Source: Mesostigma viride
Taxonomy: Eukaryota > Streptophyta > Mesostigmatophyceae > Mesostigmatales > Mesostigmataceae
Assembly (NCBI GenBank): GCA_009746045.1
Contig: RPFO01000549.1
Location: forward strand, 1 to 30,000
DNA: 30,000 bases
Direction of reading: 5' to 3'
Shown here in pieces: positions 17,712 through 27,061 of the stretch (the stretch's first letter is position 1; every line of letters begins with the position of its first letter). The notes under the pieces were generated by a model. The model was not told the origin of the DNA and ran no database searches. It saw only the letters and a list, made by a program, of their open reading frames with translations. The translations under genes and the position numbers were made by a program.

Positions 17712-20322
17712 ATGCAGCTGGGAGGCATCCACATGCATGGAGTAACGGCTCCACTTGGGCAGCCAGGACATGCGACCACTGGGCCGCTCCGCGAGGGCCT
17801 GGCAACGGAAGGGAGACTGCCGAAGAAGCAGGCCACAGGGCCGCTCCGCGAGGGCCTGGCAACGGCAGGGAGACTGCCGAAGAAGCGGGCCACAGGGCAG
17901 CCCCGCGAGGGCCTGGCAACGGAAGGGAGACTGCCGAAGAAGCAGGCCACAGGGCAGCCGGGGAGGGCGGCACAGAGGCCGGGGGCGGAGGCGGAGGTGG
18001 CGGGGAGGGGGGTGGAGGAGGGAGATCCAGAGACGATGGCGGCGGAGGGGGACACGGGGGGGAAGGCGGAGGCGGCGGGGAGGGGGGTGGAGGAGGGAGT
18101 TCGCGAGACGATGGCGGCGGAGGGGGACACGGGGGGAAGGCGGAGGCGGCGGGGAGGGGGTGGGGGAGGGAGTTCGCGAGACGATGGCGGCGGAGGGGGA
18201 CACGGGGGGGAAGGCGGAGGCGGCGGGGAGGGGGGTGGAGGAGGGAGTTCGCGAGACGATGGCGGCGGAGGGGGACACGGGGGGGAAGGCGGAGGCGGCG
18301 GGGAGGGGGGTGGGGGAGGGAGTTCGCGAGACGATGGCGGCGGAGGGGGACACGGGGGGGAAGGCGGAGGCGGCGGGGAGGGGGGTGGAGGAGGGAGTTC
18401 GCGAGACGATGGCGGCGGAGGGGGACACGGGGGGGAAGGCGGAGGCGGCGGGGAGGGGGGTGGGGGAGGGAGTTCGCGAGACGATGGCGGCGGAGGGGGA
18501 CACGGGGGGAAGGCGGAGGCGGCGGGGAGGGGGGTGGAGGAGGGAGTTCGCGAGACGATGGCGGCGGAGGGGGACACGGGGGGGAAGGCGGAGGCGGCGG
18601 GGAGGGGGGTGGGGGAGGGAGATCCAGAGACGATGGCGGCGGAGGGTGACACGGGGGGGAAGGCGGAGGCGGCGGGGAGGGGGGTGGAGGAGGGAGATCC
18701 AGACTCGAGGCATGCGGAGGTGGGGCCGGGGGCGGAGGCGGAGGCTGAGGAAGCGGGGACGGGGGGGGCGGCGGTGGTGGTTGAGTTGTCCTCCACCGAT
18801 GAGGAGCCTAGCGTCAGCGTCATTGGGAAGCCAAAAAAGAAGAAGAGGAAGGTGGTAGTGGCGTCGCCAGGGCCGCAGACGAGGAGGAGGCGGGCTGCAC
18901 AGCAGGCTGCGGAGACGTCGAACACGGGGGGGAAGGACGGAGATCCAGACTCGAGGGGTGTTGAGGTGGGGACGGGGGGCAAGGCGGAGGCGGCGGGTAC
19001 GGGGGGGGACGAGAGAGTTCCAGAGAGGATGGCGGCGGAGGGGGAGACGGGGGGGAAGGCGGAGGCGCTGCAGAAGGGGAAGCGTGGTGCGAGGCAGAGA
19101 GCGGAGGCGGCGATGAAGGTACTGGTGGTGGTCGATCCTCAGGCGAGTGCGGCGGCAGAGGGGACGGTGGGGAAGCCGCCAGGGCCACAGTCGAGTGAGA
19201 AGGCAGCGGGGGTGAAGGCGGGAGACTGCGCTGATCTTCCCGTCGACCTTGCTGGGGATGATGATGATGATGATGCAGGGACTGCCAGCCCGGTGGAGAT
19301 CGATCGCACCACTGACCCGGCATTTCCCCCTGAGTGTCCTGGTCCCGACGAGGACTGCAGGCACTGCACGGAGAGTGCGGAACTGTTGAGAAAGCACGGT
19401 GAGCACAGGGTGAAGGCTGGCCGGGAGCACACGGGGAAATGGGGGGATAACAGCTGTGCCCCAGACGCTGCCATCGAGTTTGCCAACGCGGGAGCTGCGG
19501 TGGTGTCTGGTGGCGGGGTCGGGCTAGCACAGCTTCTCACGGGTCGAGCGAGGGGTCGCGCCCATGACCCCCATGCAGCGATGCGAGCTGGGCACGTGCA
19601 TCATCCGGTGGTTTATCGCTATCGATACAGAGCCGCGCAAGAATTACGAGCGGTGGCAGAAGAGGGTGCACAAAGGATGCGCTGATGCAGCGCAGGTGCC
19701 GGTGGGCAAATTCCTGGGTGCTGGCAGCTGCTTGAGGACTGTGATGTGGCATCTGCAGGGGTGCGACCTCCGCGAAGTAGGCCACACATGTCGCCCCACG
19801 GAGGAGCTGCTCGTGAAGCTTCCTATCGACTGCGCTATGAAGTGCACGCCATCGCGACGCAATGCTGGACACTCCATCGCCGAGGCCATCCAGATGGCGC
19901 TGACCCAAGGGTGCGGCACCAACGGTAAGACGTTGTGCACCCCTGGGTGCGCGGGTTTCCATGAACGCTCTGTACGAGTCTTCAAGACTGTCCCGACCAT
20001 GATCCCGGTCTACGACTTCTTCATGGAGAGACTGCCGGCAAAGACTGCGCACCAACTGCCGGAAGAGATCGTGGTACGCATCACGGTGGGGGGCGAAGAG
20101 CGTAAAAGGTACGAGGTGACTGCGTGGCTCTGCGCCGTCCTCGTGTATAAACAGGAGAAGCACTGGCAGCTCCTACGGCGCGCTGGCAGGGCCGCGGCGT
20201 GGCGTGAAGTGGACAGTTTTGTTCACCCCAGGAACACCGTGCCCTTGGAAGGTGCAATTGGCGACAGGGCCAAGGACACGCTAGCCTGCATGTATATTGT
20301 GGCTGAGGCACACCCTCTTTAG
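17712..20322 (+). CDS. repeat-rich protein with C-terminal ubiquitin-specific-protease-like domain, frame broken once
   Basis: The frame opens at ATG 17712 and runs to 19685; the C-terminal half lies one frame over, open from about 19528 to TAG at 20320. The N terminus has three 19-residue repeats (LREGLATEGRLPKK core). Then come about nine 25-residue repeats, a KPKKKKRKVV nuclear-localisation-like motif (about 18828) and an acidic Asp run. GDNSCAPDAAIEF (about 19447) resembles the Cys box of C19 peptidases. In the second frame (about 250 residues) paired CxxxC motifs (residues 90/94 and 125/129 from 19564) could form the zinc finger. RYEVTAWLCAVLVY, then EKHW with a candidate catalytic His (codon at 20161) and W-REVD match the His-box region. 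The frame change could be one extra base in the C5 run 19568-19572. Because donors there are non-consensus, an intron is less likely. The family call is by motif order only. Confidence 0.5.
17999..18710 (+). repeat. 75-bp coding minisatellite with length-variant copies
   Basis: The shared GACGATGGCGG core recurs nine times. Most spacings are exactly 75 bp, but the copy ending near 18181 is 73 bp and the one ending near 18555 is 74 bp. The missing bases are all in G-runs. The total loss is 3 bases, so the outer copies share one frame (MAAEGDTGGKAEAAGRG type) and the middle copies read in another (SSRDDGGGGGHGG type). No frame contains a stop. Confidence 0.9.
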
Positions 20323-21365
20323 GTGTTCACCATGCACGCATGTATCCTGGGGTTCCCGGCTTTGTCTCAATAGCTGCAGCTCCAGTTTCATCCTGTCATG
20401 GCCTGACAGGAGCATTGGTCCAAAACTTGAATCCTGGACACATGTATGGAGTGAGAGATGTATTCCTGGACGAATGCATGATGAACAAGGCCCACATGGA
20501 TCGAGCACACTTGTTGCCCACATTGCATTAATGCCCATGCAGCTTTGTCAAGAAGGCTCCACGCCTATGATAATATGTTTTACTACCCAGGGTAAGGATG
20601 ACCCTGCATGGTGTCAAGGAGACAGCCTGGTGTGATTGCATCCCCTATGCATCTGCTGACCTTGGGACTGTTTTAAATGCATTGCACCCACACTGTATAG
20701 ATGCCAGGCGGTGCTACTGAGCATTTCAGATGGCACCTGTGACCTGACTAGATCCTTTATACTGAAAGAAGGACGGGTGTATCAGTTCCCCTGTTGTTGT
20801 GTATAGCCATCAAGGATATCATGGTAGCTAGCATTATATTAAGTGAGACAACTATAATTCTTAGGGTTATTTTGCTCCACGAGGGCCCCAGCAGGAGCGA
20901 GTTACTAATTAAGTCTGGGCCGCTGTTGTTAGGCTATATAGTAGTGGACCTACATGTACATAGCACCGTCTTGGGGAGACATCCACTATCTTTGTTGGGG
21001 AAAAGAAGTTGTCCGCGACCCCACAACGGCCACACGATACTATTCCATGAATTAATTTGTTATGTTCGAAAGGTACGTGTTACAAATATAGGAATTAATA
21101 ACATGAAATCATGTAACACATGTGCAGCTGACTAGGGGCATATTAGTTGTCTCACTTCAAATATGGCGTTGGATCACCATGCGTCCATGTCCCAGTTAAT
21201 AGGGTTTTTACTACATTATGGGATACGCGCTGTTGGTGTTGGGTGTAAACTGACACCTACTCGATCTGGGTGCACAAGTGCACACGCACCTCCATGTATT
21301 CCAGGAAGCACGCTAGACAGGACCCCTAGGGTAGAGAGCTTAGATACAACAGTGTTGGCTTCATG
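20323..21365. other. non-coding, nothing recognised
   Basis: Over 1 kb with only short frames and no domain. The base composition becomes AT-richer toward 21150. Bases about 21325-21340 (GACCCCTAGGGT) recur at about 22728 in front of the second microsatellite block, so at least the right end belongs to a duplicated flank. Confidence 0.5.
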
Positions 21366-22284
21366 TTGTAGATAGCTTTGACCGGTAGGATTGCGTGTCC
21401 CCATCCATCCATCCATCCATCCCTTGCGTGTCCCCATCCATCCATCCATCCATCCCTTGCGTGTCCCCATCCATCCATCCATCCATCCATCCATCCATCC
21501 ATCCATCCATCCATCCATCCATCCATCCATCCATCCATCCATCCATCCATCCATCCATCCATCCATCCATCCATCCATCCATCCATCCATCCATCCATAT
21601 CCATCCATCCATCCATCCATCCATCCATCCATCCATCCATATCCATCCATCCATCCATCCATCCATCCATCCATCCATCCATCCATCCATCCATCCATCC
21701 ATCCATCCATCCATCCGGCCATCCATCCATCCATCCATCCATCCATCCATCCATCCATCCATCCATCCATCCATCCATCCATCCATCCATCCATCCATCC
21801 ATCCATCCATCCATCCATCCATCCATCCATCCATCCATCCATCCATCCATCCATCCATCCATCCATCCATCCATCCATCCATCCATCCATCCATCCATCC
21901 ATCCATCCATCCATCCATCCATCCATCCATCCATCCATCCATCCATCCATCCATCCATCCATCCATCCATCCATCCATCCATCCATCCATCCATCCATCC
22001 ATCCATCCATCCATCCATCCATCCATCCATCCATCCATCCATCCATCCATCCATCCATCCATCCATCCATCCATCCATCCATCCATCCATCCATCCATCC
22101 ATCCATCCATCCATCCATCCATCCATCCATCCATCCATCCATCCATCCATCCATCCATCCATCCATCCATCCATCCATCCATCCATCCATCCATCCATCC
22201 ATCCATCCATCCATCCATCCATCCATCCATCCATCCATCCATCCATCCATCCATCCATCCATCCATCCATGCATCCATCCATCG
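21366..22284 (+). repeat. (CCAT)n microsatellite block with conserved left flank
   Basis: The flank TAGATAGCTTTGACCGGTAG (21368 on) leads into three copies of TTGCGTGTCCCC plus short CCAT runs and then about 800 bp of nearly pure CCAT repeat, with rare interruptions at about 21599, 21640 and 21717. The same flank precedes the CCCT block at 22809. Frames encoding IHPS or MDGW repeats are artefacts. Confidence 0.95.
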
Positions 22285-22291
22285 GGGTTAA

Positions 22292-22410
22292 TGCTCCGTG
22301 ACTCCGCGACGCGAGCACGAGTTTAATTATATATAATTCATTAATGTATTCCAGCAGCAAATTAAAATTAATTAAATAAGCTCGTGCTCGCGTCGCGGAG
22401 TCACGGAGCA
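22292..22410. repeat. perfect 30-bp inverted repeat with 59-bp loop
   Basis: The left arm 22292-22321 (TGCTCCGTGACTCCGCGACG onward) is exactly complementary to 22381-22410. The AT-rich loop is 22322-22380. A degenerate single arm plus loop start appears at 23092-23130 and part of it, inverted, at about 9452-9470. The structure could extrude as a hairpin or be the end of a foldback element. Confidence 0.9.
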
Positions 22411-22648
22411 CGTGTCTATTAATTAATTAATTAATGTGCACAAAATTAATTAATTCCTTAACTAGCTTATTAATTAATTGGCGTGTCACGAGTTGAATAC
22501 AAAATTTAAACTGATGAATTGGCGTCTCCGCATGTGCAGAGGACATGCATGGGGGGGCTAGTCCTCTTTAAGTGATTTGGAGAAAGATGATGGACATGGC
22601 CACGTGGGCCCATGATCATGAATTTATTGATTAATTAATAGACACGTG
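22409..22648. repeat. 240-bp segment bounded by 19-bp inverted repeats
   Basis: CACGTGTCTATTAATTAAT at 22409-22427 is exactly inverted at 22630-22648. The ends contain CACGTG, and the left end overlaps the preceding hairpin by two bases. It resembles a miniature inverted-repeat element, but AT-rich arms can arise by chance and no target duplication is clear. Confidence 0.5.
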
Positions 22649-22768
22649 ACTGTGCAGGTCATAGAGGCCAACAAGCCCCATGCAGTGGGGAAGGAACGTG
22701 TTTTCAAACGAGGGCGGCATGCCAACGAAGACCCCTAGGGTCGCGACCATCACAAAGAGAACATAGAA

Positions 22769-23130
22769 CTGATTTTGTAGATAGCTTTGACCGGTAGGAT
22801 TGCGTGCACCCCTCCCTCCCTCCCTCCCTCCCTCCCTCCCTCCCTCCCTCCCTCCCTCCCTCCCTCCCTCCCTCCCTCCCTCCCTCCCTCCCTCCTCCCT
22901 CCCTCCCTCCCTCCCTCCCTCCCTCCCTCCCTCCCTCCCTCCCTCCCTCCCTCCCTCCCTCCCTCCCTCCTCCCTCCCTCCCTCCCTCCCTCCATCCATC
23001 CACCCTAAACCCTCCCTCCCTCCCTACCTCCCTCCCTCCCTCCACCCTAAACCCTCCCTCCCTCCCTCCCTCCATCCATCCATCCGGGTTAATGCTCCGT
23101 GACTCCCCAGTGGCAGCACGAGTTTAATTA
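22769..23130 (+). repeat. (CCCT)n microsatellite block with the same flanks
   Basis: The left flank TAGATAGCTTTGACCGGTAG is identical to that at 21368. The array is CCCT units from about 22809, with two ACCCTAAACCCT insertions (about 23003 and 23044) that match the plant-type telomere repeat. A short CCAT run and the right flank GGGTTAATGCTCCGTGACTC follow, as after the first block. Confidence 0.9.
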
Positions 23131-23349
23131 TATAATTAATTAATGTGGACATGTGTGTGCATGGGCAAAAGCTGGCTAACTCAATCAAAAGACGTGATAA
23201 TAATTTAGTACTTAATAAGTTAATTAATAAGACATGTGCACCGTGTGTACAACAGGCATCAGTAATCACCGATAAGTAAACCAAGGCAACCACGATGTTA
23301 GATCATGGATCCAAGTCGACAAAGCTGCTGTCACGGTATCCTACATGTC

Positions 23350-24530
23350 CTAACCCCTGACACGCGGGAGGGGCACCGTGTTCCGTGGTGTCCCTGGAGC
23401 GTTCTCTGGGCAAGGCCTGGAAACAAAAGGCCGAGCATTGCGAAACAACTCCTCCACTTCAGACATCGTGGGTACCGGGAAAGCAAGGGGGCCCAACCTT
23501 TTGGTGTGGTAATAGACATTGTGACACAAGTTAAATAGCCCTGAATCCACAGAATTCACGAAGAGAGCGCGGCCCTTATGCCGAAACAAGGATACCACCA
23601 TTACAAGGAAGGAGTACACATCATGGTCTCGCTGCGCTGTCACCACCCCTCCTGTCATGCCGGGCTGGTCCACTGTTGCGGGATGCCACCGAGGCTGACG
23701 ATCCTTACCAGCCTGATGCGTGAAAATCCGTTCCCCCCTCTTGTCGCCAGGCCGAGATCTGCAATACGGATTATCGGATGTGCACTTCCTGGCGCCATGG
23801 TGTAGAGAAAATTATCGAGCTTGACGTCATTGTGTATAATGTTAACGGCGTGCAAGCCAGCCAATGCCTTTGCACAGTCTGCAAGGACGCTGGGTGAGCA
23901 AACTTCGAAAACACGCTGATTTTCCGGGGCATCACGGGCAGCATGCAAGTCACCACTCATTCTCTCCATGACAATACCACCTACTTCACCGCACGTGGAC
24001 CAGAGCCCTTCTACTGCAGGGCAGACCTGCGGGCCAGCTATAGACATGAAACCGGCCTCCTTGGCCACTGCCACAACGGCGGTTATAACAGCCTCCTGGT
24101 AGTTCACCAGCAGCGTGTCTCGTCGAAGGCTTGCCAGCTTTACCACTAGCGTAGCCTCGCCACCTGGTGCACTCGAGCTAGCAGGGATAGCGTATAACGT
24201 GCCATGAGCACCTTTTCCTATCCGGTCACCTGACAATTTCACTGCGATGACATGCGTCAACTTGCTAGCGCTGTGAGAAACCTTTTGATCATAATTCGTC
24301 AGCCGCTGCAATGCAATGCTCCAATCCGACGGTGCATTGGTTTGCAGCTCAACGTCCCTGCGAGCGTGCGAGTCCGCGGCGTTCAACACACGCGACACCC
24401 TATGCAAAGCGGTGCATGTACGCAGTCTGTAAGTCCGTGAATTAAAAGCCTGTCTCGCCCTTAATGCCGACAGGGTTCCCGGCGACAGGTCCTGTCTGTT
24501 GGTCGACATTTTTCTTTTGCAGCTGGCCAT
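23350..24530 (-). CDS. serine/threonine-type protein kinase, frameshifted in the activation loop
   Basis: ATG at 24530. The first frame runs to a TGA at 23655, giving 291 residues. Residues 1-95 are a basic leader without a known domain. The kinase domain follows: glycine loop IGKGAHGTLYA (104-114), the ATP-binding Lys in LVVKLAS (K131), helix C Glu E146 in NYQEAV, hinge MERMSGDL, catalytic loop HNDVKLDN (D235, N240; HND replaces HRD) and DLG at 258-260 in place of DFG. The remaining C-lobe lies in another frame down to TAG at 23350: QPRWHPATVDQPG, in the place of the APE segment, then DHDVYSFLVM, the helix F region. One extra base in the run of six C (plus strand 23733-23738) would join the two. 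The catalytic residues are intact, so either the loss is recent or the assembly is wrong. The target is unknown. The neighbour across the spacer is the gene at 25817. Confidence 0.78.
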
Positions 24531-24632
24531 CGTAGGTAGGTATGAATGATCTCGATGTCCGTGAATTACGATGATACACGAGGTAGTCTATACCTAGGAT
24601 CGAGAGCTTCTTCTTGTATGGCAATGCCGGCT

Positions 24633-25125
24633 GGGCGATGACGGTGACGGCCGTCACCGTCATCGCCCTCGACGGGCGTGATGAAAAGTACCTGGTTGAT
24701 AGGCGGCAGCTATTCACAATATAGGCCGTTTTTTATTACTCCGAATAAAGAGTTAAGAGGTTGGCCCTCGGCAGGGCGATGACGGGGCGATGACGGGGCG
24801 TTGACGCTCGTGATGAATAGGACCTGTTTGATAGGCAGCGGCTATTGGTAATATACTTTGTTGATTAAGAGAAGAGTTTAGATGTTGGCCCGTCGAGGGC
24901 GATGACGGTGACGACCGTCACCGTCATCGCCCTCGACGGGCCCGATGAAAAACCCATGTTTTATATGCGGTAGCTATTGGTAGTATAGGTCGTTGACTAT
25001 TACTCCGAATAAAGAGTTAACAGGTTAAGGCCCTCGGCCGGGCGATGACGGGGCGATGACGGGGCGTTGACGCGCGTGATGAATAGGACCTGTTTGATAG
25101 GCGGCGGCTATTGCTAATATATAGG
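24633..25125. repeat. tandem repeat with two large palindromes
   Basis: A GATGAA(T/A)AGG...GATAGGCGGCGGCTATT module occurs four times at about 130-bp spacing. Between modules, GC-rich blocks alternate. Two are palindromes: 24633-24668 (36 bp, perfect, half-site GGGCGATGACGGTGACGG) and 24887-24942 (56 bp, perfect except the central pair). The other two blocks contain only direct GGGCGATGACG copies. Confidence 0.9.
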
Positions 25126-25130
25126 TCGGA

Positions 25131-25527
25131 TATTTGTGTAGCACCCCCCTCCTTCCCACGGCAGGTACGCAGCGACTCGCTGTTGTGCTGGCTGCAGTTG
25201 TGTACCACCTGTACGGTATTTGTGTACCACCCCCTCCTTCCCACGGCAGGTACGCAGCGACTCGCTGTTGTCCTGGCTGCAGTTGTGTACCACCTGTACG
25301 GTTTTTGTGTACCACCCCGCTCCTTCCCACGGCAGGTACGCAGCGACCCGCTGTTGTCCTGGCTGCAGTTGTGTACCACCTGTACGGTATTTGTGTACCA
25401 CCCCGCTCCTTCCCACGGCAGGTACGCAGCGACTCGCTGTTGTGCTGGCTGCAGTTGTGTACCACCTGTACGGTATTTGTGTACCACCTCCTCCTTCCCA
25501 CGGCAGGAATGCAGCGACCCGCTGTCG
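25131..25527 (+). repeat. 86-bp satellite, array 3
   Basis: Just under five copies in the same orientation as array 1, with the paired GTGTACCAC nonamers and CTGCAG. Small indels occur in the C-run after GTACCAC. The first and last copies are the most diverged, as expected at array edges. Confidence 0.95.
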
Positions 25528-25816
25528 ACCCGCTATTGCACTAAACCGCGTGCATCATTGCACATTAGGTGTGGCAGAATATCACCATGCACCCTCCTTC
25601 CCACACAAATCTCTGCTGCCCATGTGCGGCGTGGACATACAACAACAACTACTACAACAGGCTTCCCGCAAATCTCACCACCCGGTTCTCAAGTCGAACG
25701 ACGACATAACTTTTACGAGTCCATTTTTCCTCGCATAGTGACTAACTAACTGTATCGCGGCGTGAACACTCCCGCAGACATCTCAGGTGCAGGCGGCAGC
25801 CTTTGCATTAGCGGAC

Positions 25817-27061
25817 ATGTCGAATGATACAGGGGAGCGGTCCCCCATGAGCTCGGCGGATACGGGATCCTATCCCTCCGACTCGGAGGAGTCATTCCGG
25901 TCGGGAGGGACACTGTATTCGACGGAGTCGTTGCCGGCGGTAGTCGAAGAATTTTTGCGGACCCATTGCGATTTGGCAACGGTAACCGAGAATCTGTCCT
26001 TATCGCAGAAGAGCATTGCCGGACGATTACACCGCATGAGGGTTGCTGACCAGCACAGGCCTGATGAGCCGGCATGGTTCGGCCAAGATATGGAGCCCGG
26101 AATCCTCGGGTGCATTGTTGACCTACTCGGCCCCCTGGAACGCGCGAGGGTCAGCGTAATGAGCAAAGAAGTGCGTTTGATAGTGCAGCAGCACAAGTGG
26201 CAGATCAAGACCGGTATTCATTGGAGGGAGGCGGAGCATTTGGAGGAAGAGTACGGCCCTATTGACGACATCGCAGCACCTACGCGCATGCTCATCACTG
26301 GCACCTTATTCGATCCCACCCGGGCTAATCCCATCAGGAATAACAGCATCACGTTGGAGCTGTCTGCATCCACCCTGGAGGCATACGGCACCACATTTCG
26401 CAAGCTCATGTCGGATGTGAAGTCGCGTCTGCGCCGGCAGCCTCCCACCTGCCTGGGGAACTTGTTCTCGCTTCGCGACATTCCCGCAGACCTGGGCAGT
26501 CAGTGGAGCATGGAATACGTTGCCCAGTGGCGGCAACATGAAGACGAAAGGCGCGGCCACGACCTGCTGCCCCCAGAGGAAATGGAGAGGCAGCTCGTGG
26601 CAGAGTGGAACCACGTATGGCAGTCGCCGATCATGTGGGGTCTGTACAGCATTGTGGTCTTCACCAGCTGCCAGGCTTGGGGAGAGGGGTGGGAGTCCGC
26701 GGGGCATACTAGGGACTATTGGGATCGTGCAGGGTGGGCAACTTTGCTGGAGTCCATGCCTACACTTGATCCCGTGGTTCTCGCCGGCGCCGTCTTGTTG
26801 ACGCACCCAGCGGCTACCAACGTCCTTAAAGAGCGGTTGCAGGAGCCCTGCACGTTGCGGCTGCTGCGTGGAAGAGGGTCGCACCTGGTTGAGGAGGCAC
26901 GGACAACGTGCATGCGCGACGGCAATCGATTTGGGCGGTCTACCCAGAACACGTATGGGCAGGCAGGACGCTTTCTGGGCGAGTGTGGCCGGTGGCTCTA
27001 CACTATCAGTCGGAGTGCCGTCCCGACCCTCATGGGCGTGAAAGTGGTTACTCGTATCTAG
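25817..27061 (+). CDS. unknown protein with F-box-like and helix-turn-helix-like segments
   Basis: Single exon from ATG 25817 to TAG 27059-27061, 414 residues. The frame is open upstream without another ATG, so this start is preferred. Residues 1-35 are Ser/Asp/Glu-rich and disordered. About 42-75 (VVEEFLRTHCDLATVTENLS, then QKSIAGRLHRMR) could form a helix-turn-helix. About 88-128 (WFGQDMEPGILGCIVDLLGP, then VMSKEVRLIV) has the hydrophobic spacing of an F-box, the Skp1-binding module of SCF ubiquitin ligases; I am not confident in this. The rest is globular, Trp-rich and unrecognised. Compositional bias fits real coding sequence and no frame breaks are seen. It is divergent from the kinase. 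Confidence 0.6.
   Translation: MSNDTGERSPMSSADTGSYPSDSEESFRSGGTLYSTESLPAVVEEFLRTHCDLATVTENLSLSQKSIAGRLHRMRVADQHRPDEPAWFGQDMEPGILGCIVDLLGPLERARVSVMSKEVRLIVQQHKWQIKTGIHWREAEHLEEEYGPIDDIAAPTRMLITGTLFDPTRANPIRNNSITLELSASTLEAYGTTFRKLMSDVKSRLRRQPPTCLGNLFSLRDIPADLGSQWSMEYVAQWRQHEDERRGHDLLPPEEMERQLVAEWNHVWQSPIMWGLYSIVVFTSCQAWGEGWESAGHTRDYWDRAGWATLLESMPTLDPVVLAGAVLLTHPAATNVLKERLQEPCTLRLLRGRGSHLVEEARTTCMRDGNRFGRSTQNTYGQAGRFLGECGRWLYTISRSAVPTLMGVKVVTRI

Larger units (their letters stand above)
24531..25816. promoter_or_regulatory. divergent spacer with dyad repeats and 86-bp array 3
   Basis: This spacer lies between the kinase and the gene at 25817. The kinase-side half consists of four roughly 130-bp repeats with large palindromes and the other half is the 86-bp satellite. 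TGACG, the core of plant bZIP sites, is very frequent here. A promoter role follows from position and is not proven. Confidence 0.45.

Noticed and set aside
17678-19430. Proline- and arginine-rich minus-strand frames of 434 and 577 residues
   Set aside because: They are antisense shadows of the G-rich 75-bp coding repeat, which has no stops in any frame.
23001-23055. Telomere or interstitial telomeric array
   Set aside because: Only two isolated ACCCTAAACCCT motifs inside a CCCT microsatellite, easily produced by slippage and mutation.
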